Of a stretch of 64,000 bases of DNA, positions 21,971 to 32,269 are shown one piece after another. A program made the position numbers and the translations under genes. Source of the DNA: Euborellia annulipes (Eukaryota; Arthropoda; Insecta; Dermaptera; Anisolabididae); contig JAKCPI010006242.1 of the NCBI GenBank assembly GCA_023213315.1, forward strand, positions 186,001 through 250,000. Reading direction: 5' to 3'. Every line of letters starts with the position of its first letter. Within the stretch, counting starts at the first letter, position 1. Under the pieces are notes generated by a model. It saw only the letters and a list, made by a program, of their open reading frames with translations, was not told the origin of the DNA and did not search any database.

Positions 21971-22330
21971 TTATTCGTCTTCATGATGCCTCATTCTCCT
22001 CTTTTTGAAGCTCCTTTTACGACTTTCTCTTTTGTAGATTTTATTCGGTAACTCCCTCTTCAGTATCCAAAAGTAGTCAGCAATTATTAATGTTACAGCG
22101 TCCTTGATACCTCCTTTCTATTTCTTTCACGTTTTGGTGAAATATTTCACTCTGTTCCTCACTCAAGACTTGGAAGTTTTCTGGGAAGTAGTCAAGATGG
22201 GGATTCTGGAAGTGAAGTTTCAAACTCATCGAACAACCCAGTTTTCAGTTTAGTCAACATATTCTGTACAATGAACATGAAGTTAGGGTCCTTACTATTT
22301 GCTAGAAACTTGGTTACTAGCCAGGCTGTC
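21971..22330 (-). pseudogene. C-terminal fragment of a dispersed uncharacterised arthropod protein family
   Basis: The minus strand reads NPHLDYFPENFQVLSEEQSE, then IFHQNVKEIERRYQGRCNIN, then after a one-base frame change near 22083 ADYFWILKRELPNKIYKRES, ending in a basic tail RHHEDE and a stop at 21971. The pattern (HLDFFPEN, a SDEQGERFHQ-like segment, MEKRYQGRW, ADYCWTLKRD) is one I recognise from a repeated, uncharacterised protein family common in insect and other arthropod genomes. Upstream (22230-22330) coding similarity is lost among stops. The family name and function are not known to me. Confidence 0.6.
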
Positions 22331-22339
22331 TAGTGGCCC

Positions 22340-23130
22340 ACGAACACTGGCTGCTCACATTCAAATAAAATGAAGTAAAAGATGAGAAATAATACATAAC
22401 ATGTAAAATATCAGTTTGATTTTAGAAAACATTGAAGTAAGTGTTTGTTTATTCCTGAAGGAAAAATCGTACTATAACAATAGTATGATAAGTATGATTT
22501 CTACAAAAACTGTACGTAATGGAATTTTTTCCACTATTTTTCCTGAATTTAGCACTCGAAAATACATAAGAATCACTCTTTAGATTCCAAACAATTTTGA
22601 CATCGCAGGCCTGTGTTATCAAAGCTCGAAAATTAAAAATTTATTAAATATGTATATTTTCAGAATTTTCAGAAAGCCCTTTATTTAAAATAAATTTTTA
22701 TTTCATATTTTCATATTTAGGTGCAAAATTAATTAAAATACATTTATCTGGACAACCATTAGTCATAATCCGAGACGCCGCCAGCCAGGGCCTAAAATGG
22801 TAGAGTTGCCGAAGGCCCTATCGCAGTTAGTATATAATAAAGATATATCACCAGTGTGTGTGTGTGTATACGCTTTACTTGTTAGTATGAATGTTTTGAC
22901 CTGTGTTCATCGATGCTTATGACTTTTTTCTGCCCTAATGATGAGCGCTATGTTCGTTTGAAACGTCAACAGCGAATATTAATTTTGTTTGGTTGCCTCT
23001 TCGTCGTTTCCTAAACTACTCACTCATCAACCATATATAATTATAATATTGTACCGGTATCGTCTCAGATGTGGAAAAATTCTAGTAAATAATATAAAAT
23101 AAAATGAGTAATTATGCTAGAAAAAAGTCT
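22340..23130. other. AT-rich unannotated interval
   Basis: A short (GT)n at 22855-22868. Otherwise AT-rich with no supported feature. Confidence 0.5.
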
Positions 23131-23131
23131 T

Positions 23132-23817
23132 TTTTACTTTCTCTTACCTCTATATATATGTTAATATATAGAGAGAGAAAGTATTGGTTTCATGTCAAAA
23201 ATTCGATGTCGAGATTTTGATGGATCTTTACGTTTTGAGGTCCCCTGTATCCAAAAAAGTGGTTTTCGCGACATGGTCTGTCTGTCTGTGTGTGTGTCTG
23301 TGTGTCGTGTGTGTGTGTGTGTGTGTGTGTTCAATTTTAAGCATGAAGGAATTGAGCTACGAGGTTGAAATTTTATATTTAAGTTAAACACCCCCCGGGA
23401 CCGGAAAAATAAGCTTTTAATCAAAATCGGCCAAAGAGTACTAGTACTTTACTGATGTACTTTTTCAGTTTTTTTCGATTTTCTCAAAATTCGCTCTAAC
23501 GATTTTGATTAAAATTCAAAAATCAATTATTTTTTAGATGCTCTTTGAAATGTATATTCTCGTTTTGCTCTCAAAATTGTTTGAAGCACACTTTACTCTT
23601 GTGCTTCATAGAGAAGATAGGAGAAATGGTTGCCATGGTAACAAAATATAAATATTTTCCCATGTTTATAAATTTGACATCTTTAATTCTAATATATTGG
23701 CGGAAACTAAATTTTTGTCGACACAAAAAATCTGGTGTGACAAGCACAGAACACAACTTTCGATTACCGAAGGTAAGAGAAAGTTGTGTGCTGTGCGACA
23801 GTCACACCAGATTTTTA
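23132..23817 (+). mobile_element. Family A element, full-length forward copy (reference copy)
   Basis: Ordered modules: head TTTACTTTCTCTTACC with ATATATAGAGAGAGAAAGTA (a short inverted repeat), TTCGATGTCGAGATTTTGATG, CGTTTTGAGGTCCCC, GTGGTTTTCGCGACATGG, a (TG)n microsatellite, GAAATTTTATATTTAAGTTA, AAGCTTTTAATCAAAATCGG, GTACTAGTACTTTACTGATG, GGTTGCCATGGTAACAAAA, and the terminal hairpin (23728-23815). Both strands are closed by stops. Length is about 690 bp. It has no TIR, and the left end and right hairpin end differ in sequence. Confidence 0.85.
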
Positions 23818-23819
23818 AA

Positions 23820-24814
23820 ATGTGCTTTTTATTCCCTCATTACTTTTTTTATTTTTATTTTTTATTGTCTCCTTCTTTTTCTAATCCTTTTCCCTTTCCG
23901 TAGTGTCTAGATCTGATGAGAGAGTGCTTTTTCGTTTTACGAAAATACAAAAAGAAATATCTCAACACTTAGAAAATAAATGGACAATTACTGTCTATCG
24001 CGACGTCGATAGATAGAAGGAAAATGTCTTCCATATTTTTCTTTTCAAATAAAATTTTTAGAAAAAAATTGTTGTTCGGATAGTACCCCCTAAGTCATTA
24101 TAAAATCTAAATTTTTTAGTAATAAAATGAAAAATTTGCATAAATTCCTTATTATAATTTAGTTGTGACCTATCATAATTTATAATTAGATTAAGTTAAT
24201 AATTTAATTACCAAAAATATTAAATAAATGACTTTTGACTTTAGCAGTTTTTCACGTAATATAGATCTGGCAACATTGCATTTATCAGCTGTTTATTTTA
24301 ATTCAAGCTCGATGCTGCCTGCACCTATTCCCGGCGTCCGATTTGGAAAAATGAGGGGTTAAATCCTTAGAACAAAAGGAAAAAAACTGGGGGAGGGGGG
24401 GAGGTGCATACTTGAAATAAAAAGTCAAAAATTAAAGGAGATTTTCAAATTGATGTGAAAGGAATTTGAAACTAAATTTCTCTCTATAGGTTCCTATATA
24501 CCCGAGTATATAGACTATAGAAGTTGTCATTTAAATTCCCTTAGGAAGACTCTTGGTTATAAAGATGATAATAAAATAAATGAAATTAGCGTCAATTAAG
24601 TATTTTATAGCTAATTTTACATTTCTTTTTATTTTAGGACAAGACTCATATTTGAAAAAGATTTGTCTCTTTCTTCTAATCTACTTAAATTTGCATCAAA
24701 GGAATTAAAGAAATTAAAAGTAAGTAACCCATAAATAACTATATTTAAATTAAAGTAATCTAATATTAACTGCTGGCTAGAAAAACCCTATTTAGATAGA
24801 ATAATAGAAATTTT
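23820..24814. other. AT-rich unannotated interval
   Basis: Only AT-rich sequence with a short G-rich run (24389-24403). No element ends or genes seen. Confidence 0.5.
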
Positions 24815-25002
24815 TTAGGCTGAACGCACACCAATTGAGCAAAAACGTTTTCGAACAAAACGTTTTTGCCTAAAACTGTTTTTTCAATGCTTTTCTATGG
24901 GTCAACGCACACCGAAGAGACAAAACACAATTGGACATGATTCGACATCATCAAACAAAATGTTTTGACATTGAGCAAAAACGTTTTCGAACAAAATGTT
25001 TA
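24815..25002 (+). mobile_element. Partial TTAGGCTGAACGCAC-ended MITE
   Basis: Starts TTAGGCTGAACGCACACC, followed by GAGCAAAAACGTTTTCGAAC repeated at about 24837 and 24977, and an internal GTCAACGCACACCGAAGAG. The matching right terminus is missing, and the sequence runs directly into a Family A fragment at 25003. The same terminus is present inverted at 14464. Confidence 0.5.
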
Positions 25003-25247
25003 TATTTTGTTACCATGGCAATCATTTCTCCTATCTTTCCTGCACAAGAGTAAAGTGTGCTTCAAAAGATTTCAAGGACAAAATGAGAATATACATTTTA
25101 AAGAGCATCTAAAAAATAATTGATTTTTAAATTTTAATCATATCCATCAAAATCTCGACATCAAATTTTTGACATGAATCCAATATTTTTTACTATAGAC
25201 AGTATATTAACATATAAACGTATATATGTAAGAGAAAGTAAAAATAA
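25003..25247 (-). mobile_element. Family A element, truncated and internally deleted
   Basis: Contains the GTTACCATGGCAATCATTTC block and then jumps to TCAAAATCTCGACATCAAAT and the GAGAAAGTAAAA head. The terminal hairpin and the central third are absent. Confidence 0.65.
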
Positions 25248-26180
25248 ATAATAAATTATAATAAGTTAAAAGTTTATAGGGTGTAAGATGTCGAAAATAC
25301 ATATAAAAAACCATTTATTTTTATCGAAAGTGCATCGAGTATGGGGGCGCCTGTTCTGTAGGCAACGCGCTTAATTTCACAGCTAGTTATGTAGCACCTA
25401 GCATAGGAGTTGATTAAATATTGAAATTAATCGAATGAAATATAGCAACTAAAACATTAAAATTTTTTCAAAGTGAAGAATTTAAAATAGCAGTGTTGTA
25501 CTACAGAAAAATTCAATAATAAATTTATTTATTTATTCCATTTTTCCCCTTACCTCTTTTTGAGGCTTTTGGGGTATATATAATACATATATACATGTGT
25601 TAATCTATTAGTGTTTACATCATATATTAACATTTGATTTTTATATTAAAAAAAAAAATTAAATGTCCTTAAATATGTCTACAAAATTCCGAAATATCAT
25701 AGGTGTTTGATAAAAAAAAGAACAACTATTTTGTTAAAAGTTTTGAAATGATGAGATGGAAATGAGTAGAATGTCAATATGATATGTGATATAATGCGGA
25801 AACATTGTTTTTGTCGCGCCTTAACGATATATGTATTGTATATCTAATTCAGTGGATTTCAGATTAAGCATCTACACACTTATTTATTCAAGTTTTTTAT
25901 GTACCTTAGAAGCTAATTTGATAATGAGATAACAAGTATTTAATGGTAACGAGCAAAATTACATTATGGACTATTTATTGGTCATGAAAGGGGCAAAATT
26001 TAGCACATTTTAATTGCTGTTGAGTTTATTCAGAGGATCAAGGTGGGATGTTTATGTTCAGACTTAACCTAATATAAATAATGGATTGGTTAGCTTTACA
26101 AATTTCTTTTTGTTTATATCTTAAAATGTATAAATTTAATATAAAAAATATTTAAAACAGTGTTTGTTTATTGATTAAAA
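25248..26180. other. AT-rich unannotated interval
   Basis: AT-rich with scattered tracts. No ORF above 60 codons with any sign of selection, no repeat pairs seen. Confidence 0.5.
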
Positions 26181-26184
26181 TGTT

Positions 26185-26310
26185 TTTTAAGTCTTTTCGG
26201 CATCTTAGGCCATACAGACTTACAATATATATTGGAGTCCAGACATATATATTTAGCGCATTAGGTATCCAAATGGTTTAAATAAATTCATTATTTTTCC
26301 TGACAATGCA
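26185..26310 (-). mobile_element. SINE1 fragment (3' body)
   Basis: AAGTCTTTTCGGCATCTTAG and TAGGTATCCAAATGGTTTAA match the minus-strand SINE1 body at 10770-10900. The tRNA-like head and poly(A) tail are lost. Confidence 0.6.
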
Positions 26311-26479
26311 AAGAATATGTGAATGTCTTCTCATTTTAAAAGAAATAAAATTAAATATAGTATACTAATATTATTAGTAAAAGAGTATATAAAATTAAAT
26401 GACCATTTTATATTTAAAATATAAATATGCCTACAAAACACCGACATGTTTTTATTGCATAGAATAAAAAATTTCTTTT

Positions 26480-26755
26480 CATTAATCAAATAATTTTGTA
26501 TTCGGTTTAACTGTGGTTTATTTGTTAAAATTACAACGTTTCGACCACTCATACTGTGGCCTTCTTCAGGTTCAATTCAGTTAAGATTACAAAGTTTATT
26601 ACATCTGTGACGAAGTGAAGTCAAATTTTCAAATGAGATGTAATAACCTTTCTAATCTTAACTGAATTGTACCTGAAGAAGGCCACAGAATGAGTGGTCG
26701 ATTGTAATTTTAACAAATAAAATACAATACCGGAAACAAAATTATTTTATTAATG
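26480..26755. mobile_element. Foldback element with complete hammerhead-like core
   Basis: The left arm (26500-26615) and right arm (26640-26745) are inverted copies (GTGGTTTATTTGTTAAAATT against AATTTTAACAAATAAAATAC; CCTTCTTCAGGTTCAATTCA against its complement). Minus-strand 26536-26568 reads CTGAAGAAGGCCAC, loop, GTGGTCGAAACG. This is a 6-bp stem between CTGAAGA and CGAAAC, the arrangement of a hammerhead catalytic core with one extra base. In the right arm the CGAAAC is degraded to CGATTG. Confidence 0.6.
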
Positions 26756-26864
26756 ATAACAACTGAACTGAACTGAAATTCTGAACTTCAAAATTTATTT
26801 TCATTTCTGATATCTCCATAGAATTCCTATTAGAGAAATGGTATGTTCAAAAATTAGTAACTAA

Positions 26865-27025
26865 AAAAGTTATAAGAATTTCGGGACGAAAATAATTTTC
26901 CTGTAATCCCTAGAAGATTCTCTTTAAGCATATAAAACTTGATTACGAAATTCTAACGGGAAGTTGCTCAAATAGAGCGTGACAGACAGATAGATGGACA
27001 TTAGCGAATTATATAAATAAGATAT
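26865..27025 (-). repeat. Family C dispersed repeat, copy 1
   Basis: AGTTATAAGAATTTCGGGAC, CTAACGGGAAGTTGC and GAGCGTGACAGACAGA match, inverted, the sequence at 63840-64000. No boundaries or coding capacity are visible. Confidence 0.6.
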
Positions 27026-27985
27026 AGAAGAAGATAGATTACTAATTAAAAATTTTTGTTTATTTAAAACTAGGAAAATTGATTGAGAAGACTTGACAAA
27101 AACATTTATTTGGCAATGAATCTATTATAGAACTGTATAAAATTTTGACAAGCAAGTAAACAAAAAAATTATTTATATTTAAATATTATAAACAAAGTTT
27201 TGTAAAAACTCGGGATTATTAATGACCTTTCTCAAAAAACTCACAAATAAATATTTTCCTTCTAGAATGTGTTTTATGGAGTGATTTAACTCCAAGTCTC
27301 ATTTGAGATAACAAGAAAAAAAAACATCCGTTTCTCAGAGACGATTTTTACCGTAAGAAATAGATAACTACCGAATTTGTTTGGACTCGTTCGTCTAGCT
27401 TTAATATACAAGACTTCTCTAGAAAAATAATAACTTAAATCTCCATATAGGAATTCATTATGTATAATAATAAATTTTATTTTTATTGCCACTATTCAAA
27501 TGATAAATGCGAAGATGTCATTTGGATAAGAAGAAGTTATCCTAGGCAAAATCTTCTTTATCTAAAATCTAATATTCAAATCACACATTATCTCTGCTTC
27601 TTTACTTTATATATTTATTTTTTTGAATAAATTTACTTCAAACTGCTGATAATTTTTTATGTACAACAAATGGTGTGGCAATAAAGGAAATAATAAAATT
27701 AATCACCATATAGTTTTAAAATTTGTTAGAAATTATCAATCTTAATTTAAATTCTTTAAAATTTATTCATTCAGAAAGGGGGAGTAATTGTCTTCCAAGT
27801 CTCTAAACCAAAAAAAATTCTGAATACAGGCCTGCAATATTACATGAAATAACTAGATCAATTAGGAACTTAAAAAAATATATATATATTAAATGTTACA
27901 CTGATTTTGTCCGTCCCATTCAAAAAACCATAATTTCCCCACCCCTAACCCCTTGGAAATTATGAGTATTTATATTTATTAAAGC
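27026..27985. other. AT-rich unannotated interval
   Basis: No feature seen. The minus-strand 68-codon frame at 27286-27492 has no recognised domain. Confidence 0.5.
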
Positions 27986-27989
27986 TTTT

Positions 27990-28134
27990 GTGGTTTGTAT
28001 TATTATTTTGGGCGTTTTTAATTATAGACCACATTATTTCTTAAAAATATAATTACTGTACAAGATTTCGACTATTTATTCTACAGTCATTTTCATTTGT
28101 TTCACAAATTCATTTGTTTATATTTACCCTTTTT
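27990..28134. repeat. Single arm of the 47.8-kb palindromic family next to a Family B fragment
   Basis: GTTTTTAATTATAGACCACA at about 28013-28034 matches the arm of the palindrome at 47795-48005. It is followed by AAGATTTCGACTATTTATTC and CTACAGTC, the degraded CTGTAGA/CGAAATC form of the hammerhead-like motif on the minus strand. 28095-28134 (ATTTGTTTATATTTACCCTT) matches the centre of the Family B foldback. Confidence 0.45.
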
Positions 28135-28342
28135 CAGCGGCGTAGCTAGCCTTTGAGGGCGGAGGGGGCGAAGCTCAACTGGGGCGCCGTTTTTCGTTCG
28201 ACCTTTTTTTTTAGTATTCGAATCTCTTTCGAGCTTTTTGTAATTTTTCTCCGGTTTTGTGATATAAAATGAAGAAAAACTTGATTCGCCTTGGGCGGAG
28301 GGGGCGAGCGCCCCCCTTCGCCCCCACCTGGATACGCTACTG
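28135..28342 (+). mobile_element. Short hAT-like element (CAGCGGCGTA ends), no TSD
   Basis: Left end CAGCGGCGTAGCTAG and right end CTGGATACGCTACTG are inverted repeats, and the interior has GGGGGCGAAGCTC and GCGCCCCCCTTCGCC blocks. Flanking 8-mers (ACCCTTTT and TGTGTGAA) differ. The left flank is Family B and the right flank is a SINE1 tail, so the junctions may have been formed by recombination. Confidence 0.6.
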
Positions 28343-28415
28343 TGTGTGAATATGTGTGTGTTATTGTGAGTGTGAATGAGAAAAAGTGTGAATTTTTTTT
28401 TTTCTAAAAAAAAAA
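28343..28415 (+). mobile_element. SINE1 3' tail fragment
   Basis: GTGTGAATATGTGTGTG then GAGTGTGAATGAGAAAAAGT and a T/A-rich tail match the 3' end of SINE1 copies at 2930-2990. The head is missing. Confidence 0.55.
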
Positions 28416-28419
28416 TTCA

Positions 28420-29635
28420 ATATCAAGGACTATACTATTTAAAAAATAAGAAAAAGATAATTACTTTTTCATAAAGATGCACCATAATAAGTTGGCGAAA
28501 TTCATTTGAAGACATCCATTCAGGTGTTGGTTGCTGCTATCGCTTACTATCTAAACAAAAAAATCTCAAAATGTTAAATAAAAAACTCATATTCAAAATT
28601 AATTCTCTTTTGATGAATTAATTATGAATACAAGTTGACATCCTCGGCTGAAAAATAAAATGGGAAACATTTATTTTTTTTTTAATAGTTTATACATAGT
28701 TTTTACATAAAAAATATTATTTTAAATACACAACACAAATTCACACAATTAAGCTTCTTTTGAAGAGGTTGAGGCGTGGAGGCGTCTTCTTCATAGAGTA
28801 TTGCCTTTGTTGATATGTATTCTTGGTCTTCATAGTCTTCGAAGAATGAATGTTCGTACTTCACTCACAATTCTTCCTTTTTATTCTTCGCATAAAATGC
28901 ATAAAAATCAGAAAAGAAAGATCATAAAGATCTTAAAAAAAGCTTTAGAAGTGCAAAAATTGCATATTCATTAAGTGTGACCACTCTCCCAAATTCAAAT
29001 ATCATTGTTGTTTAAGTGAAGCTAAGCTAAAGGGACCTATATTTAAATATTATTGCGCCCGGGGAGAGTGATCCCCCTCACCTCTATCATTCCCTAATAT
29101 AATAAAAATCGAAAGACATGCATTTAATTTTGGCCGAAGAGAACTTTCATAGGCCTAAGGCCTAATTAATTTTGTCCGAATAGAAGAAACTTGTTGTATT
29201 TTCATTGGACTTATCATCTTAACACAAGGATCCGAACTGAACTGAGTACTGATGATGAAATACCTGCCTAAATCTATTAATCATTTATCGAAAGGTTGTT
29301 ATTACTCTCCACAAGAGAATCTTTATATTCACTTGCTGTTCGAAATCAATGTGATCAGAATCAAGAATCCAATGAAACATGACAAGTTTCGGTTTTTGAG
29401 TTATATCAAAAATAAAAAAAAAATAAAAAACAAGAACTCGTCTCTTCCTTCCAAACTCTAGACTGCCTAACGCCTAACGGGGGTAAACAGTGATTTTTGA
29501 TTGCATGCTGATTTTCTAGCGAACGGAAATCCGAGAGAGCTCAAGTTTACAAAAAATATTTACAAAAAAATAATGTCCCTTAATTCTAACAACAATTGAA
29601 ATAATAAAGCAGAATAAAAAAATATGGGGATTGAC
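28420..29635. other. Mostly AT-rich unannotated interval
   Basis: 28745-28870 is slightly GC-richer. On the minus strand it has short frames that include MKTKNTYQQRQYSMKK. No domain or splice context makes it convincing. The rest is AT-rich and featureless. Confidence 0.4.
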
Positions 29636-29639
29636 TTCC

Positions 29640-30386
29640 CCGAGACTTTCTCGTATATTCTTTTGGAATTACGTCTGGGTGTGTGTGTGAACACGATTGC
29701 TTAAAAACAAAGCAGCTAGATCGATGAAATTTGGTATATGCTCCTTACACTAAAATTGTAGATTTCTATCAACTTTTGGAGTAAATAAGTCACTTGGAAG
29801 TAGTACTTTACTTAAAAAGTTTTTTCAAAATTTTGAAATTTTCAATTTTTTTTGTTATATTATGATAAAATACTCTATTTTAAAAAGTTTTTATTCCTTG
29901 ACATTTTTACGAAAACTGAATAGTTTTTGAAATAATCACAGAAGAAATAGAAAATATTCGTTAATTTTGATAAAAAAATCAAAACAAAATATACAGGTGT
30001 CATTAAAAAAAGGGTAAATATAAACAAATTCATTTGTTTCACAAATTAATTTGTTTATATTTACCCTTTTTTAATGACACCTGTATGATTTTGTTTTGAT
30101 TTTTTATCAAAATTAACGAATATTTTCTATTTCTTCTTTGATTATTTCAAAAACTATTCAGTTTTCGAAAAAATGTCAAAGAATAAAAACTTTTTAAAAT
30201 AGAGTATTTTATCATAATATAACAAAAAAATTGAAAATTTCAAAATTTTTGAAAAAACTTTTTAAGTAAAGTACTACTTCCAAGTGACGTATTTACTCCA
30301 AAAGTTGATAGAAATCTACAATTTTAGTGTAAGGAGCATATACCAAATTTCATCGATCTAGCTGCTTTGGTTTTTAAGCAATCGTG

Positions 30387-30423
<37 letters not shown>

Positions 30424-30540
30424 TAATGCCAAAAATGGTTTTTTTGGACTCAGGGAGGTCTAAAACGTGGAGAAACATCAAAATCTCGAAGTCGAATTTT
30501 TTTTACGATTACATAACTTTCTCTATACGAGAAAGTAAAA
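29640..30540. mobile_element. Family B foldback element
   Basis: Arms 29640-30020 and 30040-30540 are inverted copies around a centre near 30030 (TTTGTTTCACAAATTAATTTG). Arm blocks include GATCGATGAAATTTGGTATA, TACACTAAAATTGTAGATTT and AAGTAAAGTACTACTTCCAA. The right arm continues through a long (AC)n tract, GACTCAGGGAGGTCTAAAAC, AAACATCAAAATCTCGAAGT and the terminal ACTTTCTCTATACGAGAAAG palindrome. That outer module matches Family A in order and partly in sequence. No protein-coding frame. Confidence 0.75.
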
Positions 30541-30544
30541 ACAG

Positions 30545-31925
30545 TAGATTCATTGACATTTTAAAGTTTCAATAAATAGAGAAAAAATAAAATTTGGTTT
30601 CGTTGATATGATGAGAAAAATCTTTTGTATTTGTTCTTAAATAGAAATTCTTAAAATATTTTTATGAATTCGACTCATCCTTAAACCAAGGATTAAGTGG
30701 TGAGGTAAATAAATAAAAACTTTTAAAAATTTCAAAATATATCAAATAAATTTTGCTCCTAATAAATTGAATAAGTGTTTGCTTATTAAAATTTTATAAT
30801 TTTTGTGAGTTTTCTTTTATCTAATAAAGTTCCAAATAATTCAGAAGGACTTGTCGGGACTTCTTTTAATGATTCACACTCATGTCACATATAAATTAAT
30901 ATTCAACCATTAAAGGAATTTACAAATTAATTTAGAGCATTTGGAGTTTGATCCAAGGACTCTATATAAAGAATTGCAAGTTAACTTGTATATGGCATTT
31001 GAATGTGAACTGCTGATGAAGAAGTGCCTAAAATACTTCAAAAAAATTATGAAACAATTATTAAATAAATTTTATACTAAGAAAAATTATAAAATTTTAA
31101 TTAGCAGTCACTTAAGTCAAGGACTGACTGTATTATATAATTCAAATAAACCATTTAAAATGTAAAAAATATGATAACTATAAATTTAATTTTTATTTTG
31201 CTTTTTACAATTTTTACTTATATAACTATTGCTTGCGGAAGAAGAGTAAAGAGACAATGGAGTTATTATATATAAATCAAATTCTTAATTAATTATAAAA
31301 TTGAACATTTTACATTTACAAGATAGCTACTTGCGAAGAAATTTTTCAAACAAAATAAAAAAAATTAATTTTATTAAATTTAAATAAAATAAAATTAAAT
31401 TATTTTTTGTACTGAATCTCTAAATTTGTAATCTTTTAAGCATTTGAAACTCCCATTTTTTTTTTTAGACTTCTTGGCTTTACTCGTTTTTCGCAAGCAA
31501 TAATAAAAATAATAAAAATAAGCGGATCTGAGGGGATTTAGGAGTTGAAAAAAACCCTTCGAAATTAAAAATTGACAAAAACAAATTTTAACAAGTCTAA
31601 AAACAAATTTTGAAAATTAAACATTTAAATTTATAGAAACCGTCCCCTTCATCATCGATGACATGATCTGCTTATTAAAAATAAAGAGGAGACTCAGATT
31701 GGTAAAAATATTTGCAGCCAATTAATAAATTTTGTAGCAAAATTGTTTAGTTTTGGTTTTTGTGTTTATATTGATATTATAAAGCTTTATTATGTGTATG
31801 TGTAGTTTAAAAATGGCTGCTTCAATTAATTAATTTGTTTAACTTTTTTGATGAAATTTCTTTAATTTGAATATTTGATTCAAAATATAATTTTTAGTTT
31901 GTAAATAAAGAATTAAAAAATCTAA
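30545..31925. other. AT-rich unannotated interval
   Basis: A 74-codon plus-strand frame (30941-31165, beginning MEFDPRTLYKELQVNLYMAF) is the only open frame of note. It has no domain I recognise and no splice or codon support. The remainder is AT-rich. Confidence 0.45.
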
Positions 31926-32094
31926 ATGGACCTTATGTCCATTCCTACTCCTATAGAGAGGGCATGTAAATACCTTGTTTCATTTCCATCCTCCATTTCC
32001 ATCGAATCGCTCGAAGAATACACTGAAAGAGAAGCCCTGAAGCTAAAAACCCACCCTTTCTTCATTACCTATTAGCTAAATGTTTGCCAGAATG

Positions 32095-32180
32095 GCAGAA
32101 CACACCTTATAACTTGACGACTTGGTGTCTCGCAGATGTCTCGCAGAAAGGCAGCAAGGAAACCTAACCTAAAGAGGAAG
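32095..32180 (-). other. Candidate exon (weak)
   Basis: On the minus strand a pyrimidine-rich acceptor CTCTCTTCCTCTTTAG at about 32172-32187 precedes GC-richer sequence. Donor-like sites ATAAG/GTGTGT (near 32108) and TAATAG/GTAATG (near 32070) follow. Two frames are open across it (one reads LGFLAAFLRDICETPSRQVI). This is suggestive only and may be chance. Confidence 0.2.
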
Positions 32181-32269
32181 AGAGTTTGGGGCCTAAAATA
32201 CCTATGTGTGTGTGAGTGTTTGAGAGGAAGGGTAGGGAGGTAGAGGATTGAGAGAGTTATTTTCATCTT

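Noticed and set aside
23161..23424. Recurring frame beginning MIKSLFFRSRGVFNLNIKF (also 34128, 53081, 53850, 59254)
   Set aside because: It repeats because it lies in Family A. Copies have different frames and stops around the microsatellite and show no protein-like conservation.
30384..30420. CRISPR-like repeat array
   Set aside because: It is a simple (AC)n microsatellite without spacers; the genome is eukaryotic.
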